From Pseudobacter ginsenosidimutans (GTDB lineage Bacteria; Bacteroidota; Bacteroidia; Chitinophagales; Chitinophagaceae): a stretch of DNA of 64,000 nucleotides. The stretch lies in the NCBI RefSeq assembly GCF_007970185.1, contig NZ_CP042431.1:7733342-7797341 (forward strand), written 5' to 3'. The notes beneath the pieces were generated by a model. That model saw nothing but the letters and a program-made list of their open reading frames with translations. It made no database searches and was not told where the DNA came from. The translations under genes were made by a program, and so were the position numbers. Of this stretch, positions 10,248 to 18,660 are shown piece after piece. Position 1 is the stretch's first letter, and every line of letters begins with the position of its first letter.

Positions 10248-10278
10248 GGATTTTTGACCCGCAGAAAAGGATTTTTAA
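10248..10278. promoter_or_regulatory. GGATTTTT direct repeat in the AraC / UvrA-operon divergent intergenic region
   Basis: GGATTTTTGA at 10248-10257 is repeated as GGATTTTTAA at 10269-10278, exactly 21 bp apart. It stands 65 bp before the AraC gene start and about 55 bp before the divergent small gene. In-phase direct repeats are the usual target of AraC-family proteins. Autoregulation by the adjacent AraC protein, and possible control of the UvrA-like operon, is inference. Confidence 0.55.
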
Positions 10279-10342
10279 CGATTGCTTTGATACCGTCCGC
10301 GTATTTTGTGGTACCTTGTTCGCCCATTTCCCGATAACAGTT

Positions 10343-11278
10343 ATGAGCAACAGCAATCTGAACACATGGTTGTTTCCACCGAACAATCAGGAATGTTTCT
10401 TTGTGGATGAACACGGCCATTCCAGCCGTGTAATGTTGTATGAAGAAGCCCTTCCCGGATCCACCATCTTCTTTGCCCAGGCTGAACAGAAAGCGCCTGT
10501 ACGAATGAAAGAGTTGCAGGAGAAACCACAACTCAGCATCTACTTCTCACTGGAAGGCGACACCGGCGCAGAATCTGCCAATGATCTGTTTATGTTGAAA
10601 GGACAACAACACCTGATCGGCTACAAACCACATTTTGATGGTTACTATTTATTGAACAGCCCGGTGGTAAAGAATTTCGGCGTGATCATGGAAGAATCTT
10701 TTTTCGACCGGCTTTACATCGATGACCTGGATGTATTGAAAAGATTCTGGGAAAAAGTGCATGCAGGACAGGATGCGGAGATCATGCCATCGGGAATGCC
10801 GCTTACGCCAAGGCAATTGTCGTTGATCCATGAAATAGCGAATTGTCCGTTTACCGGTCAGATGCGGCAGGTATACCTGGAGTCCAAGATCATCGAGCTG
10901 TTTCTCTTCCAGGCATCGCAGGCAGAAAGCCTGAGGGGTAATAAGACAGAAGGATTTTCGAAACAGGATATCGACAAACTGCATGCCGCCAAAGCATTCA
11001 TCCGGCAACATATGTTTGAACCGCTGAGCATGCAACAGATCTCGCGGGTAAGCGGGTTGAATGAATTCAAATTGAAGAAAGGATTCAGGGAATTATTCGG
11101 CACCACCACTTTCGGTTACCTGAACGAATTGAAAATGACCTATGCCCGCCAACTGATCCTCAACAGTCAGTGCAGTATCCTGGAAGCCGCTTACAGTGTG
11201 GGTTATGGTGAACCCTATAGTTTCACCAGGGCCTTTCGCAAATATTTCGGTTACCTGCCCAGCGAACTGAAGAAATAA
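10343..11278 (+). CDS. AraC-family transcriptional regulator
   Basis: About 311 residues from the start MSNSNLNTWLFPP. An upstream in-frame Met at 10316 adds nine residues that do not look conserved. The N-terminal part (1-200) is an uncharacterised ligand-binding domain. The C-terminal 100 residues are a two-helix-turn-helix AraC domain: an AKAFIRQHMFEPLSMQQISR first helix pair, LKKGFRELFGTTTFGYL, then ILEAAYSVGYGEPYSFTRAF and RKYFGYLPSELKK. It is a cytoplasmic DNA-binding activator or repressor. The divergent small gene and UvrA-like gene, and the GGATTTTT repeats between them, suggest it governs that pair and itself. The effector is unknown. Confidence 0.9.
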   Translation: MSNSNLNTWLFPPNNQECFFVDEHGHSSRVMLYEEALPGSTIFFAQAEQKAPVRMKELQEKPQLSIYFSLEGDTGAESANDLFMLKGQQHLIGYKPHFDGYYLLNSPVVKNFGVIMEESFFDRLYIDDLDVLKRFWEKVHAGQDAEIMPSGMPLTPRQLSLIHEIANCPFTGQMRQVYLESKIIELFLFQASQAESLRGNKTEGFSKQDIDKLHAAKAFIRQHMFEPLSMQQISRVSGLNEFKLKKGFRELFGTTTFGYLNELKMTYARQLILNSQCSILEAAYSVGYGEPYSFTRAFRKYFGYLPSELKK

Positions 11279-11363
11279 TATTATCCATTCGTTAAATTCC
11301 TGCCGCTGTTCATTTAATTGAAGCAGGCTGTTATCTTTAGTTTCAATTATCAATCGAAACAAT

Positions 11364-13883
11364 ATGGATACCAGGAGGGAATTTCTGAAGAATGCCGGAC
11401 TGATTGCAGGCGGCACCGGCTTATTGCAATTCATGCCAGCTTCCATTGCCCGCGCACTCGCCATCGACCCCGCACCCGGCAGCACTTACCTCGATGCAGA
11501 ACATATCGTATTCCTGATGCAGGAGAATCGTTCCTTCGATCATGCATACGGTACACTGCAGGGTGTACGCGGATTCAATGATCCCCGCGCCATTCAATTG
11601 CCCAACCAAAACCTGGTTTGGTTGCAGACAGATAAAAATGGAAAAACATACTGTCCGTTTCACCTCGATATAAAAGATACCAAAGCCACCTGGATGAGCG
11701 CACTGCCACATTCCTGGTCAAACCAGGTGGATGTGCGCAATGATGGCATGTATGATAGATGGCTTCACGCCAAACCCAGTGGCAGAAGGGAATACAGGGA
11801 TATGCCCCTCACACTCGGCTATCATACACGCGAAGATCTTCCCTTCTATTACGCCATGGCAGATGCATTCACCGTCTGCGATCATAATTTCTGTTCATCG
11901 CTTACCGGCACTACCCCCAACCGCCTCTATTTCTGGAGCGGCACCATCCGGGAAAAAGCAGATCCCAATGTGATCGCAAGGGTTTGGAATGGCGATGCGG
12001 ATTATGGGAACGAAGTAAGCTGGAAAACATTTCCTGAGCGGCTGGAAGAAAACGATATCAGCTGGAGAGTTTACCAGAATGAGCTCAGCGTCTATGTTGG
12101 CCTCCAGGGAGAAGAAGAATCATGGCTCGCTAATTTCACAGATAACTCACTTGAATTTTTCACGCAGTACAATGTATGGTATCATCCACCTTATATCGAT
12201 AGCCTGCCAGAAGCCATCAAAAGAACAGCCGACAGTATTCAACAACTGGAGCAGAAGATCGCTGCCATGCCTGCTAACAGTGAAGATACCACGAAAACAA
12301 AAAGAACACTTGCCAGGCAGCAGCGGTACCTCCAACAATGCGAAGAACACAGGGGAAAATATATAAAAGCCGGATTCGACAAACTAACACCATTCGAAAA
12401 AAACATACACTTCAAGGCATTCACCACCAATAGCGGGGATCCCGACTATCACTCACTTTCCGATCTTACTTATCAGGACGGAGATACAACACGCACGATG
12501 AAAGCGCCCAAGGGCGACGTTCTGCACCAGTTCAGAAAAGATGTGGAAGATGGTAAGCTGCCAACCGTTTCCTGGTTAGTGGCGCCTGAAAATTTTTCCG
12601 ATCACCCCGGCGCCGCCTGGTTCGGTGTTTGGTATATCAGCGAAGTGCTGGACATACTCACCAAAAATCCTGAAGTGTGGAAGAAGACCATCTTTGTACT
12701 TACCTACGATGAGAACGATGGCTATTTCGATCACCTGCCACCGTTCGTAGCGCCGCATCCTGCCAAAAAAGATTCAGGCAAAGTTTCTGAGGGTATCGAT
12801 ACTGCTGTGGAATATGTTGCCAATAAAGAACAGCAATCCTCAGATGCTGATGATATGCGCGAAAGCCCTATCGGCCTTGGTTACAGGGTTCCGATGGTGA
12901 TTGCTTCACCCTGGAGCCGCGGCGGTTACGTGAATTCTGAAGTATTCGACCATACATCATCGTTACAATTCCTTGAACATTTCCTCAGTCATAAAACGAA
13001 AAAGGAGATCAGGGAAACCAATATCACCGAATGGAGAAGAGTGGTTTGCGGAAATCTTACCTCTGCCTTCAGACCCTGGAAAGGAGAAAAAATTGAATTG
13101 CCAAAATTCATTGAACGCGATCCCTTCATCGAAGGCATCCACAAGGCACAGTTCAAAAAACTTCCCGATAATTTCAAAGCGCTGACAGAAGAAGAGATCA
13201 ATGCTATCAATAGGGATCCCTTCAAAGCCGCATATATGGCAAGACAGGAGCCTGGTACCCGTTCTGCCTGCAGCCTGCCTTACTTTATGACCACCACTGC
13301 CATTTCGGATAAGGATAGCAATACGCTTCTCCTGATGCTGCACACCGCACACCTGGGATCACGCCCCTATGGCGGCACTCCTTTTACCGTGTATGCCTGG
13401 AACCTGAAGAACAGGGAAGTGAAATGCCGCTCCTATGCAGTGAAAGCAGGCGAGGCAATCAAAGATACCTGGAACCTGGATGAATTTGAAAACGGACAAT
13501 ACCATCTCCGTGTGTATGGCCCGAATGGTTTCTACCGCGAACACAAGGGCAGTGCAAAAGATCCTTCATTACAGATCGATATGGGTTATGAAAGATCGGG
13601 AAAAAAACATACACCCACCGGGAATATCAATCTGACATTCGAGAATTTCGCTACGGAAAAAATGGAATTGCTGATCACAGACAATGTTTACAGGTCAGCG
13701 CCACAAACCATCATCCTCAAACCCGGAAAGCATATCGTAACGATCGATACACAAAAGAATTTCCATTGGTACGATCTCTCCATAACAGTAATAAATGCAC
13801 CGGATTTTTCGCTTAGACTTGCTGGTCATGCCGAGTCGGAAAAGCCTACCAAAACCGATCCTTTCATGGGGCAGGTTGTATAA
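11364..13883 (+). CDS. Phosphocholine-specific phospholipase C (Tat-exported)
   Basis: 839 residues. A twin-arginine signal (MDTRREFLKNAGLIAGGTG) shows export in the folded state. The catalytic phosphoesterase domain starts IVFLMQENRSFDHAYGTLQG, with later Asp-rich metal motifs such as YDENDGYFDHLPPF, as in the bacterial non-haemolytic PLC/acid phosphatase family. The last ~200 residues form the two DUF756 modules typical of phosphocholine-specific enzymes. The reaction would split phosphatidylcholine or sphingomyelin to diacylglycerol/ceramide and phosphocholine. It stands alone on its strand and ends at a hairpin shared with the converging PhyH gene. Length matches the family; substrate preference is from family knowledge. 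Confidence 0.92.
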   Translation: MDTRREFLKNAGLIAGGTGLLQFMPASIARALAIDPAPGSTYLDAEHIVFLMQENRSFDHAYGTLQGVRGFNDPRAIQLPNQNLVWLQTDKNGKTYCPFHLDIKDTKATWMSALPHSWSNQVDVRNDGMYDRWLHAKPSGRREYRDMPLTLGYHTREDLPFYYAMADAFTVCDHNFCSSLTGTTPNRLYFWSGTIREKADPNVIARVWNGDADYGNEVSWKTFPERLEENDISWRVYQNELSVYVGLQGEEESWLANFTDNSLEFFTQYNVWYHPPYIDSLPEAIKRTADSIQQLEQKIAAMPANSEDTTKTKRTLARQQRYLQQCEEHRGKYIKAGFDKLTPFEKNIHFKAFTTNSGDPDYHSLSDLTYQDGDTTRTMKAPKGDVLHQFRKDVEDGKLPTVSWLVAPENFSDHPGAAWFGVWYISEVLDILTKNPEVWKKTIFVLTYDENDGYFDHLPPFVAPHPAKKDSGKVSEGIDTAVEYVANKEQQSSDADDMRESPIGLGYRVPMVIASPWSRGGYVNSEVFDHTSSLQFLEHFLSHKTKKEIRETNITEWRRVVCGNLTSAFRPWKGEKIELPKFIERDPFIEGIHKAQFKKLPDNFKALTEEEINAINRDPFKAAYMARQEPGTRSACSLPYFMTTTAISDKDSNTLLLMLHTAHLGSRPYGGTPFTVYAWNLKNREVKCRSYAVKAGEAIKDTWNLDEFENGQYHLRVYGPNGFYREHKGSAKDPSLQIDMGYERSGKKHTPTGNINLTFENFATEKMELLITDNVYRSAPQTIILKPGKHIVTIDTQKNFHWYDLSITVINAPDFSLRLAGHAESEKPTKTDPFMGQVV

Positions 13884-13894
13884 AACTTACTTAG

Positions 13895-13919
13895 AGGGTG
13901 GTCAGCAACTGACCACCCT
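13895..13919. terminator. Hairpin between converging phospholipase and PhyH genes
   Basis: A perfect 11-bp stem, AGGGTGGTCAG / CTGACCACCCT, with a CAA loop, sits 12 bases after the phospholipase stop and 14 before the PhyH stop. There is no clear U-run on either side, so it may work as a transcript-end hairpin rather than a strong intrinsic terminator. Confidence 0.6.
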
Positions 13920-13932
13920 ACGATAATCGTCA

Positions 13933-14718
13933 TCATAATCCTTCCCTTATCGCCATCTCTACAGGCGAATATTCATATCCGTTATCTTCAGCTTCCAGCA
14001 CCAATCCCTTTCGCAACAACAAAGGCGGTTGCGCCATAAACCTCGGCACAGTGCCATGATGCGGCTGCGCGGCATGTACCAAAAACGGATGGCACAAATA
14101 CACCGTACCCGTCATCCCTGTAGCCAGGGCCTCTTTCCGCTGCGGCAGCTGCGGGATCTTAGCGGCCAGTTCCATAAAAGACAATCCAGCTTCTCCATAA
14201 GGTTGTAACACCCCAGCAACATCCTTATGAGAACCCACTCGGATACGTGTAGGCGCATCCTGCTCACCCACATCCGAAAAAAGAAATAACATCAGCAATC
14301 CTCTTCCCTTCGAAAACATATTGATCCGCCAGCTCAGAATATTATTGGGATCTCCCTCGCCAGCAAAGCTGGCATCCACATGCCATCCCGTATCATTTGG
14401 CATTTCACGGGAAGGAAACCGCAACACCATCGATCCCATATTCCTGCACGGAATCCAGTTGCCGGCGCCCAACAACTGATCGAATGCTTTCAACAACAAA
14501 GGGGTATTGGCCGCCTCTACAAAAGGCTCCAGCGTATAATAGCCCAGCCGCACCACAGGCTGTTTCCAACTTGTGGGATCATCGGGATCCATTCCTGTTT
14601 CCTTCCAGAGAATATCCCGCACATCAGTGGCAAGCGAAGCGGGAAATGCGTTATCGATACAAATGAAACCTTCTTTGATAAAATCATTTATCTGTTCAGG
14701 AGATAATTGCTGCTCCAT
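13933..14718 (-). CDS. Phytanoyl-CoA dioxygenase (PhyH) family protein
   Basis: 261 residues. The Fe(II)/2-oxoglutarate oxygenase facial triad is visible as WHVDASF (His-x-Asp) in the middle and a distal His in the HPFLVHAAQPHHGTVPRF region. The Arg in that segment is the likely 2-oxoglutarate anchor. The start MEQQLSPEQINDFIKEGFI is the usual PhyH N-terminus, where an 'F..GF' helix precedes the jelly roll. It has no signal peptide, so it should be cytoplasmic. It is monocistronic between a hairpin and a 170-bp upstream gap. Substrates in this family range widely (fatty acyl-CoA, amino acids, phosphonates), so none is assigned. Confidence 0.85.
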   Translation of the reverse strand: MEQQLSPEQINDFIKEGFICIDNAFPASLATDVRDILWKETGMDPDDPTSWKQPVVRLGYYTLEPFVEAANTPLLLKAFDQLLGAGNWIPCRNMGSMVLRFPSREMPNDTGWHVDASFAGEGDPNNILSWRINMFSKGRGLLMLFLFSDVGEQDAPTRIRVGSHKDVAGVLQPYGEAGLSFMELAAKIPQLPQRKEALATGMTGTVYLCHPFLVHAAQPHHGTVPRFMAQPPLLLRKGLVLEAEDNGYEYSPVEMAIREGL

Positions 14719-14891
14719 AAAAAAAGTATTTGGTAAGAAAATGAGAATACATGCGCTTGCAGATCAGGCGCTCAATCAGTGGAGTAAACGAAGATTATAA
14801 CATGGGAGTCATTCTCATTACACGAATATAAGCACAAAAGATGGAAATCCGGCTGGCAACGAAATTGCAATCATTCAGGAAAAAATAGACT

Positions 14892-15059
14892 ATGAAAAAA
14901 TATACATACCTCGCGGTACTGTTCTTACTGGCTATATCTTTTTCCTCCTGCGAAGTGATCGGTGGTATTTTCAAAGCCGGTGTATGGACAGGCATTATCG
15001 CCGTTGTACTGGTAGTTGCATTGATCATCTGGCTGATCAGCAGGGCCACCAAAAAATAA
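14892..15059 (+). CDS. Small lipoprotein with one membrane helix (55 aa)
   Basis: This short ORF reads MKKYTYLAVLFLLAISFSSC with a lipobox-like FSSC. It continues EVIGGIFKAGVWTGII and a second hydrophobic stretch VVLVVALIIWLI, ending RATKK. The pattern 'C(E)xxGGIFKAG' plus a C-terminal helix matches a family of tiny Bacteroidota envelope proteins often mis-named phosphatidate cytidylyltransferase; they are far too short for that enzyme. It is followed within 3 bases by a strong 15-bp terminator stem, which supports a real transcript. Function is unknown. Confidence 0.75.
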   Translation: MKKYTYLAVLFLLAISFSSCEVIGGIFKAGVWTGIIAVVLVVALIIWLISRATKK

Positions 15060-15061
15060 GA

Positions 15062-15098
15062 ACAAAAGAGGCTTTCACACCGGGAAAGCCTCTTTTGT
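15062..15098. terminator. Bidirectional intrinsic terminator
   Basis: A perfect 15-bp stem, ACAAAAGAGGCTTTC / GAAAGCCTCTTTTGT, with a 7-base loop and T-rich ends on both strands. It ends the small lipoprotein gene (+) and the DUF5009 end of the long catabolic operon (-). Confidence 0.88.
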
Positions 15099-15115
15099 GC
15101 AAACATTGCCGCAAA

Positions 15116-16204
15116 TCATATCTTGAAAAAGATCTTCTTCTTATACAACCACCAGCAAAGCCACCAGTATCCAAAGAGCGTTACCAGCGCTGTAAGCAAC
15201 TGCGCCCACTGTTCTGGTAATACCAAACCAAACAAAGGCATCGTAAATACGGCTACGGCCTTATTGATCCAGGTATAACCCATGATCTCGAAAAGTATAT
15301 AAATGAACAATGAATTCATGCCCACTACCACTGCAATCCAGGCGTACTTATTCCATCCCCCGATATCGGTGATACGATAACAAACAGCCGTCATCAGTAT
15401 CACCAGACCGCCCGATGCCAGTACAAAGGAAGAAGTACAGATCCTTTTGATGATGGGAGAAATACCGGTCAGGTCCAGCCCGAATCCGATAGCCGTAGCA
15501 AGCGCTCCCGCCAGCAGCAGCCATTTCATTTTTTCATTTTCCGTTTTATTGCTGATCAGCAGTTTGCCGGTGCAGCAACCCCAGATGGTATGCGCCGCTG
15601 TTGGAATGAAATTGATGGCTACCCACCCATCGGAATTGGTCTTTCCCATCAATACCAGGTCCATCCAGGTGCCAAAGTTCCGGTGTTCGGTGAAAGGCTG
15701 ATCATATCCGGGGATATTACTGTACCTGTAAGCAAGTTCAGTAATTATAAGCAGTATAACGGATACCAGTACCTGAAATTTAGCTGAACGCTGAATGATC
15801 AGGTAGGCGATCAGTGTGGTGACGGATAATTGCGCCAGCACATTCCAGAGTTCCCATACAGGTTTCTCCGACAGTACGGAATAGATGGCCAGGGCCCAGA
15901 ACAGCAGCCAGACACAACGTTTGAGGATATGCGGCCATTGCTGTTTCCAGCTTTGCCCTTTTTCTTTTTTCCTTGAAAATGCAATGTACATCGCCGCTCC
16001 GGCCATGAACATGAAGGCAGGCTGCACCAGATCCCAGAACCGGAGGCCGTGCCAGGGATGATGGAAAAACTGTTGGGTGATGGCATCCATTGCGGAGCCA
16101 TCGGTGATCGTATGTAAGCTGGTGTATACCGCGGCGCTTTCCGCGGCCAGCAATATCATGATGATGCCGCGCATCACATCCAGGCTAAGCAATCTTCCGT
16201 TCAA
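15116..16204 (-). CDS. DUF5009 / heparan-alpha-glucosaminide N-acetyltransferase-like membrane protein
   Basis: 362 residues, polytopic (about ten hydrophobic helices), starting MNGRLLSLDVMRGIIMILL. The 'R..SLD..RG..i..M' start is the signature of the membrane acyltransferases related to human HGSNAT and bacterial NagX. Also seen are HPWHGLRFWDLVQPAFMFMAG, with a conserved His, and the C-terminal NSLFIYILFE. HGSNAT moves acetyl from cytosolic acetyl-CoA to an amino sugar on the other membrane face. A similar role on an imported amino sugar is possible but unproven. It is the last gene of the LacI-controlled operon, 18 bases after the PKD lipoprotein gene. Confidence 0.8.
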   Translation of the reverse strand: MNGRLLSLDVMRGIIMILLAAESAAVYTSLHTITDGSAMDAITQQFFHHPWHGLRFWDLVQPAFMFMAGAAMYIAFSRKKEKGQSWKQQWPHILKRCVWLLFWALAIYSVLSEKPVWELWNVLAQLSVTTLIAYLIIQRSAKFQVLVSVILLIITELAYRYSNIPGYDQPFTEHRNFGTWMDLVLMGKTNSDGWVAINFIPTAAHTIWGCCTGKLLISNKTENEKMKWLLLAGALATAIGFGLDLTGISPIIKRICTSSFVLASGGLVILMTAVCYRITDIGGWNKYAWIAVVVGMNSLFIYILFEIMGYTWINKAVAVFTMPLFGLVLPEQWAQLLTALVTLFGYWWLCWWLYKKKIFFKI

Positions 16205-16222
16205 AGTATTCAGGGCTTTTGG

Positions 16223-17089
16223 TTATTCAGACATATCCAGGAAAAATGAAGGGGAACCGGTATCAGGCATTGTACCTACAGGTCCGCTCCAGTCGCTCTT
16301 GGTGAGCACCGCGCCGATCTTTACTCCTTTATTCATGAGTCCTTTGATCTTGGAACGGACAAGCCTTCCTTCCACTTTCAGCAGCCCGCCACTTTCCTGC
16401 ACAAATCCCACTTTGTAAAATTCAGTAATGGACTGTTGATCGAAAGTGAATGAGTTCTGTGCGCCCTTGTGATAAAATACATCGAACCAGTCGATCATCG
16501 GAATTCCTTCTATCAAAACATCATTTCCTGCTCCGGCAAATAGCCAGGTGATGAGACCGGTGCCGGAATTATTATCGGAATCAAGATAAAAGTCCCAGAT
16601 ATCACCGGCAGCGATAGTGGTGGCCATTTCAAAATAGAAATAGATATAGTTGCCATCGTAATCGTATTTACCTTTCCTGAATACACCTCCAGCGGGACCG
16701 GAGGTGATGGAATTCACAGCAACAGTATCCCAGTCGCTGAACGAATTATCATCCAGTTTCACCGCAGAGCTTTTTGAAATACGCAATACAGTGGATGCTT
16801 CATAAGTACCGCCATTCTGCATGGTCACATACAAAGTAGGAACATATTTGCCTTTGCCTGCGTAAGTATGAGTGGGATTCTCTTCTGTGGAGCTGGCGCC
16901 ATCGCCGAATTCCCACTTGAAACTTTTAACTCCTTCGGTTTTATTGGTGAACTCCACGGTGTAAGCATCTATGTTGATCTCGAACACCACATCAGGTGCA
17001 GGATCGCTGTCCTTGCTGCAGGCGCCCAGCCCTAACAGGAGCGTTGCTGCCAGCAGGAAATTTTTTATATCGAATTTAGCATTGTTCAT
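16223..17089 (-). CDS. PKD-domain surface lipoprotein
   Basis: 288 residues with signal peptide and lipobox (LLLGLGAC-SKDSDPAPD). A PKD domain follows (about 35-105) with the hallmark FKWEFGDGASSTEENPTHTY. The remaining ~180 residues form a beta-rich domain (DGNYIYFYFEMATT, FYLDSDNNSGTG) that resembles cell-surface carbohydrate-binding modules of PULs, though I cannot name it. It lies 45 bases after susD in the same transcript. Genes in this position usually encode SusE/F-like accessory binding proteins on the outer membrane, so binding of the locus substrate is the likely role (inference). Confidence 0.8.
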   Translation of the reverse strand: MNNAKFDIKNFLLAATLLLGLGACSKDSDPAPDVVFEINIDAYTVEFTNKTEGVKSFKWEFGDGASSTEENPTHTYAGKGKYVPTLYVTMQNGGTYEASTVLRISKSSAVKLDDNSFSDWDTVAVNSITSGPAGGVFRKGKYDYDGNYIYFYFEMATTIAAGDIWDFYLDSDNNSGTGLITWLFAGAGNDVLIEGIPMIDWFDVFYHKGAQNSFTFDQQSITEFYKVGFVQESGGLLKVEGRLVRSKIKGLMNKGVKIGAVLTKSDWSGPVGTMPDTGSPSFFLDMSE

Positions 17090-17134
17090 GACTGATGATT
17101 TGGGATGATTGAATGAATCGCATATCCGTCAACC

Positions 17135-18649
17135 TTAAGGGTTCTGTTCACAAAGTTTGTTGCTCTGGATCTCATCGATAGGAATATAGTAAATGATCCT
17201 GTTGCTGTTCCAGTTTGTGACCAGGTTATTGTAACCTGCCGGTTGTGTGGCCAGGTTGATATCGGTTTCTTTCAACCCGCGCAGGTGGTAGCCCCAGTAA
17301 GTGCGGTTGAGGTTCCGCTTGTTGCGGTACACATCATATACACGATGTCCCTCAAATGCCAGTTCGATCCTTCGTTCTTTTAACACTACATCCAATGCAG
17401 TTCTGCCGGCGGGCAGCGTTCTGTTGTAGAGCGAAGCCTGCAGGCCACGGTTCTTGCGGATCTCATCCACATCATCCAGCGCATCGTTGTTGAGGTTCTT
17501 TTTGGCCTTCGCTTCTGCGCGGTTCAGGTACACTTCAGACAATCTGAACATGATAGGCGAACTAAGGGTTGGGCTTCCACCCTGTCCGCTGAACTTGCTG
17601 ATATAGTAGGTCTCGATACCATTCTTCAGAGCAACACCTCCACTGCCATTGTCGAGTTTCACGATGTATTTCCAGCGTACATCTTCAGGATGTTCAGACA
17701 TGGTATCGCGCAGCGCTTTTGAAGCAAACTCTTCGCCCCAGCCGGAGTTGCCATCGGAAAAGATCATACTGGCGATCGATCCGAATTTCAATTTATCGTC
17801 CACCTGTGTATGTGCGATGCAGAAAATGGTTTCAGAACCACCCATTGCATTGGCGAACAGGGTTTGAAAAGTAGTGGCATTGGTGAGCGTGAATCGGGGA
17901 GAATTGATCACCATATCGGCATATTCGATGGTCTTATCTTCATCATCCATATACAGGTAAGCCCTGGAGAGCAGCGCCCATGCTGCTTCGCGGGAAGCGT
18001 ACTGTACGCCGCGCGATTGCCCCATCAGATCAGCCGCTTTCTTTGCATCATCTATGATACTCGCATATACTTCTGCAACAGTGGCTCTTGCTTTCTGAGC
18101 CGGGTCTCCAACCGAAGTACGGAGAATGATGCCCGGAGCGGAAGGATCATGTGAAAAAGGTTTTGCATACAATCGCACGAGGTTGAAATGGCAAAATGCA
18201 CGCAGAAAATAACATTCGCCGATCAATTGCTGTGTAGCGGCATCAGGACTGGCCATTTTCGATGCAGCTTCGATCACCGTATTGGAATTGTTGATGATCT
18301 TATAATTGATATACCAGAAATAGCGCGTATTGGTCTGCGTGGGTGTATGATCACCGGTAAAACTGAGCAGCAGCGGATCGGTGGTTACCTGTCCGCATAC
18401 GATATCATCGCTGGCAAAATCGGAGAGATGATAGAACTGGCGGAGGTACATCAGTCCATCATCCGGCACTCCATTGAATTCCACATTGTCCTTGAACAAT
18501 GAATAAGCTCCGTTCACGGCGTTCAGCACGCCATCGGGATTATCGGTGAGGTTTCCGGTAGTGATGGCATCCCCGGGCGTTACTTCTTTCAGGCAGCCCG
18601 TGAAAGCGATCAGGGAAACCGATACTATTATGTTGAGTAATGCTTTCAT
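17135..18649 (-). CDS. SusD/RagB-family nutrient-binding lipoprotein
   Basis: 504 residues. The lipoprotein signal is IIVSVSLIAFTGC-LKEVTPGD. TPR-like SusD features include ELAFEGHRVYDVYRNKRN near the C-terminus (the conserved 'ER..EfafEG.R..DliR' motif), RLSEVYLNRAEAKAK and YFLRAFCHFNLVRLYAKPF. It is 11 bases downstream of its SusC partner. It works at the cell surface, delivering substrate to the SusC barrel. It belongs to the LacI-operator-linked locus. Confidence 0.93.
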   Translation of the reverse strand: MKALLNIIVSVSLIAFTGCLKEVTPGDAITTGNLTDNPDGVLNAVNGAYSLFKDNVEFNGVPDDGLMYLRQFYHLSDFASDDIVCGQVTTDPLLLSFTGDHTPTQTNTRYFWYINYKIINNSNTVIEAASKMASPDAATQQLIGECYFLRAFCHFNLVRLYAKPFSHDPSAPGIILRTSVGDPAQKARATVAEVYASIIDDAKKAADLMGQSRGVQYASREAAWALLSRAYLYMDDEDKTIEYADMVINSPRFTLTNATTFQTLFANAMGGSETIFCIAHTQVDDKLKFGSIASMIFSDGNSGWGEEFASKALRDTMSEHPEDVRWKYIVKLDNGSGGVALKNGIETYYISKFSGQGGSPTLSSPIMFRLSEVYLNRAEAKAKKNLNNDALDDVDEIRKNRGLQASLYNRTLPAGRTALDVVLKERRIELAFEGHRVYDVYRNKRNLNRTYWGYHLRGLKETDINLATQPAGYNNLVTNWNSNRIIYYIPIDEIQSNKLCEQNP

Positions 18650-18660
18650 GTGATGATGAT

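Noticed and set aside
17236-17250. Additional LacI-operator half site (GCCGGTTGTGT) inside susD
   Set aside because: Only one half of the palindrome is kept and it falls in coding sequence; similar chance matches occur at 35818 and 61029.
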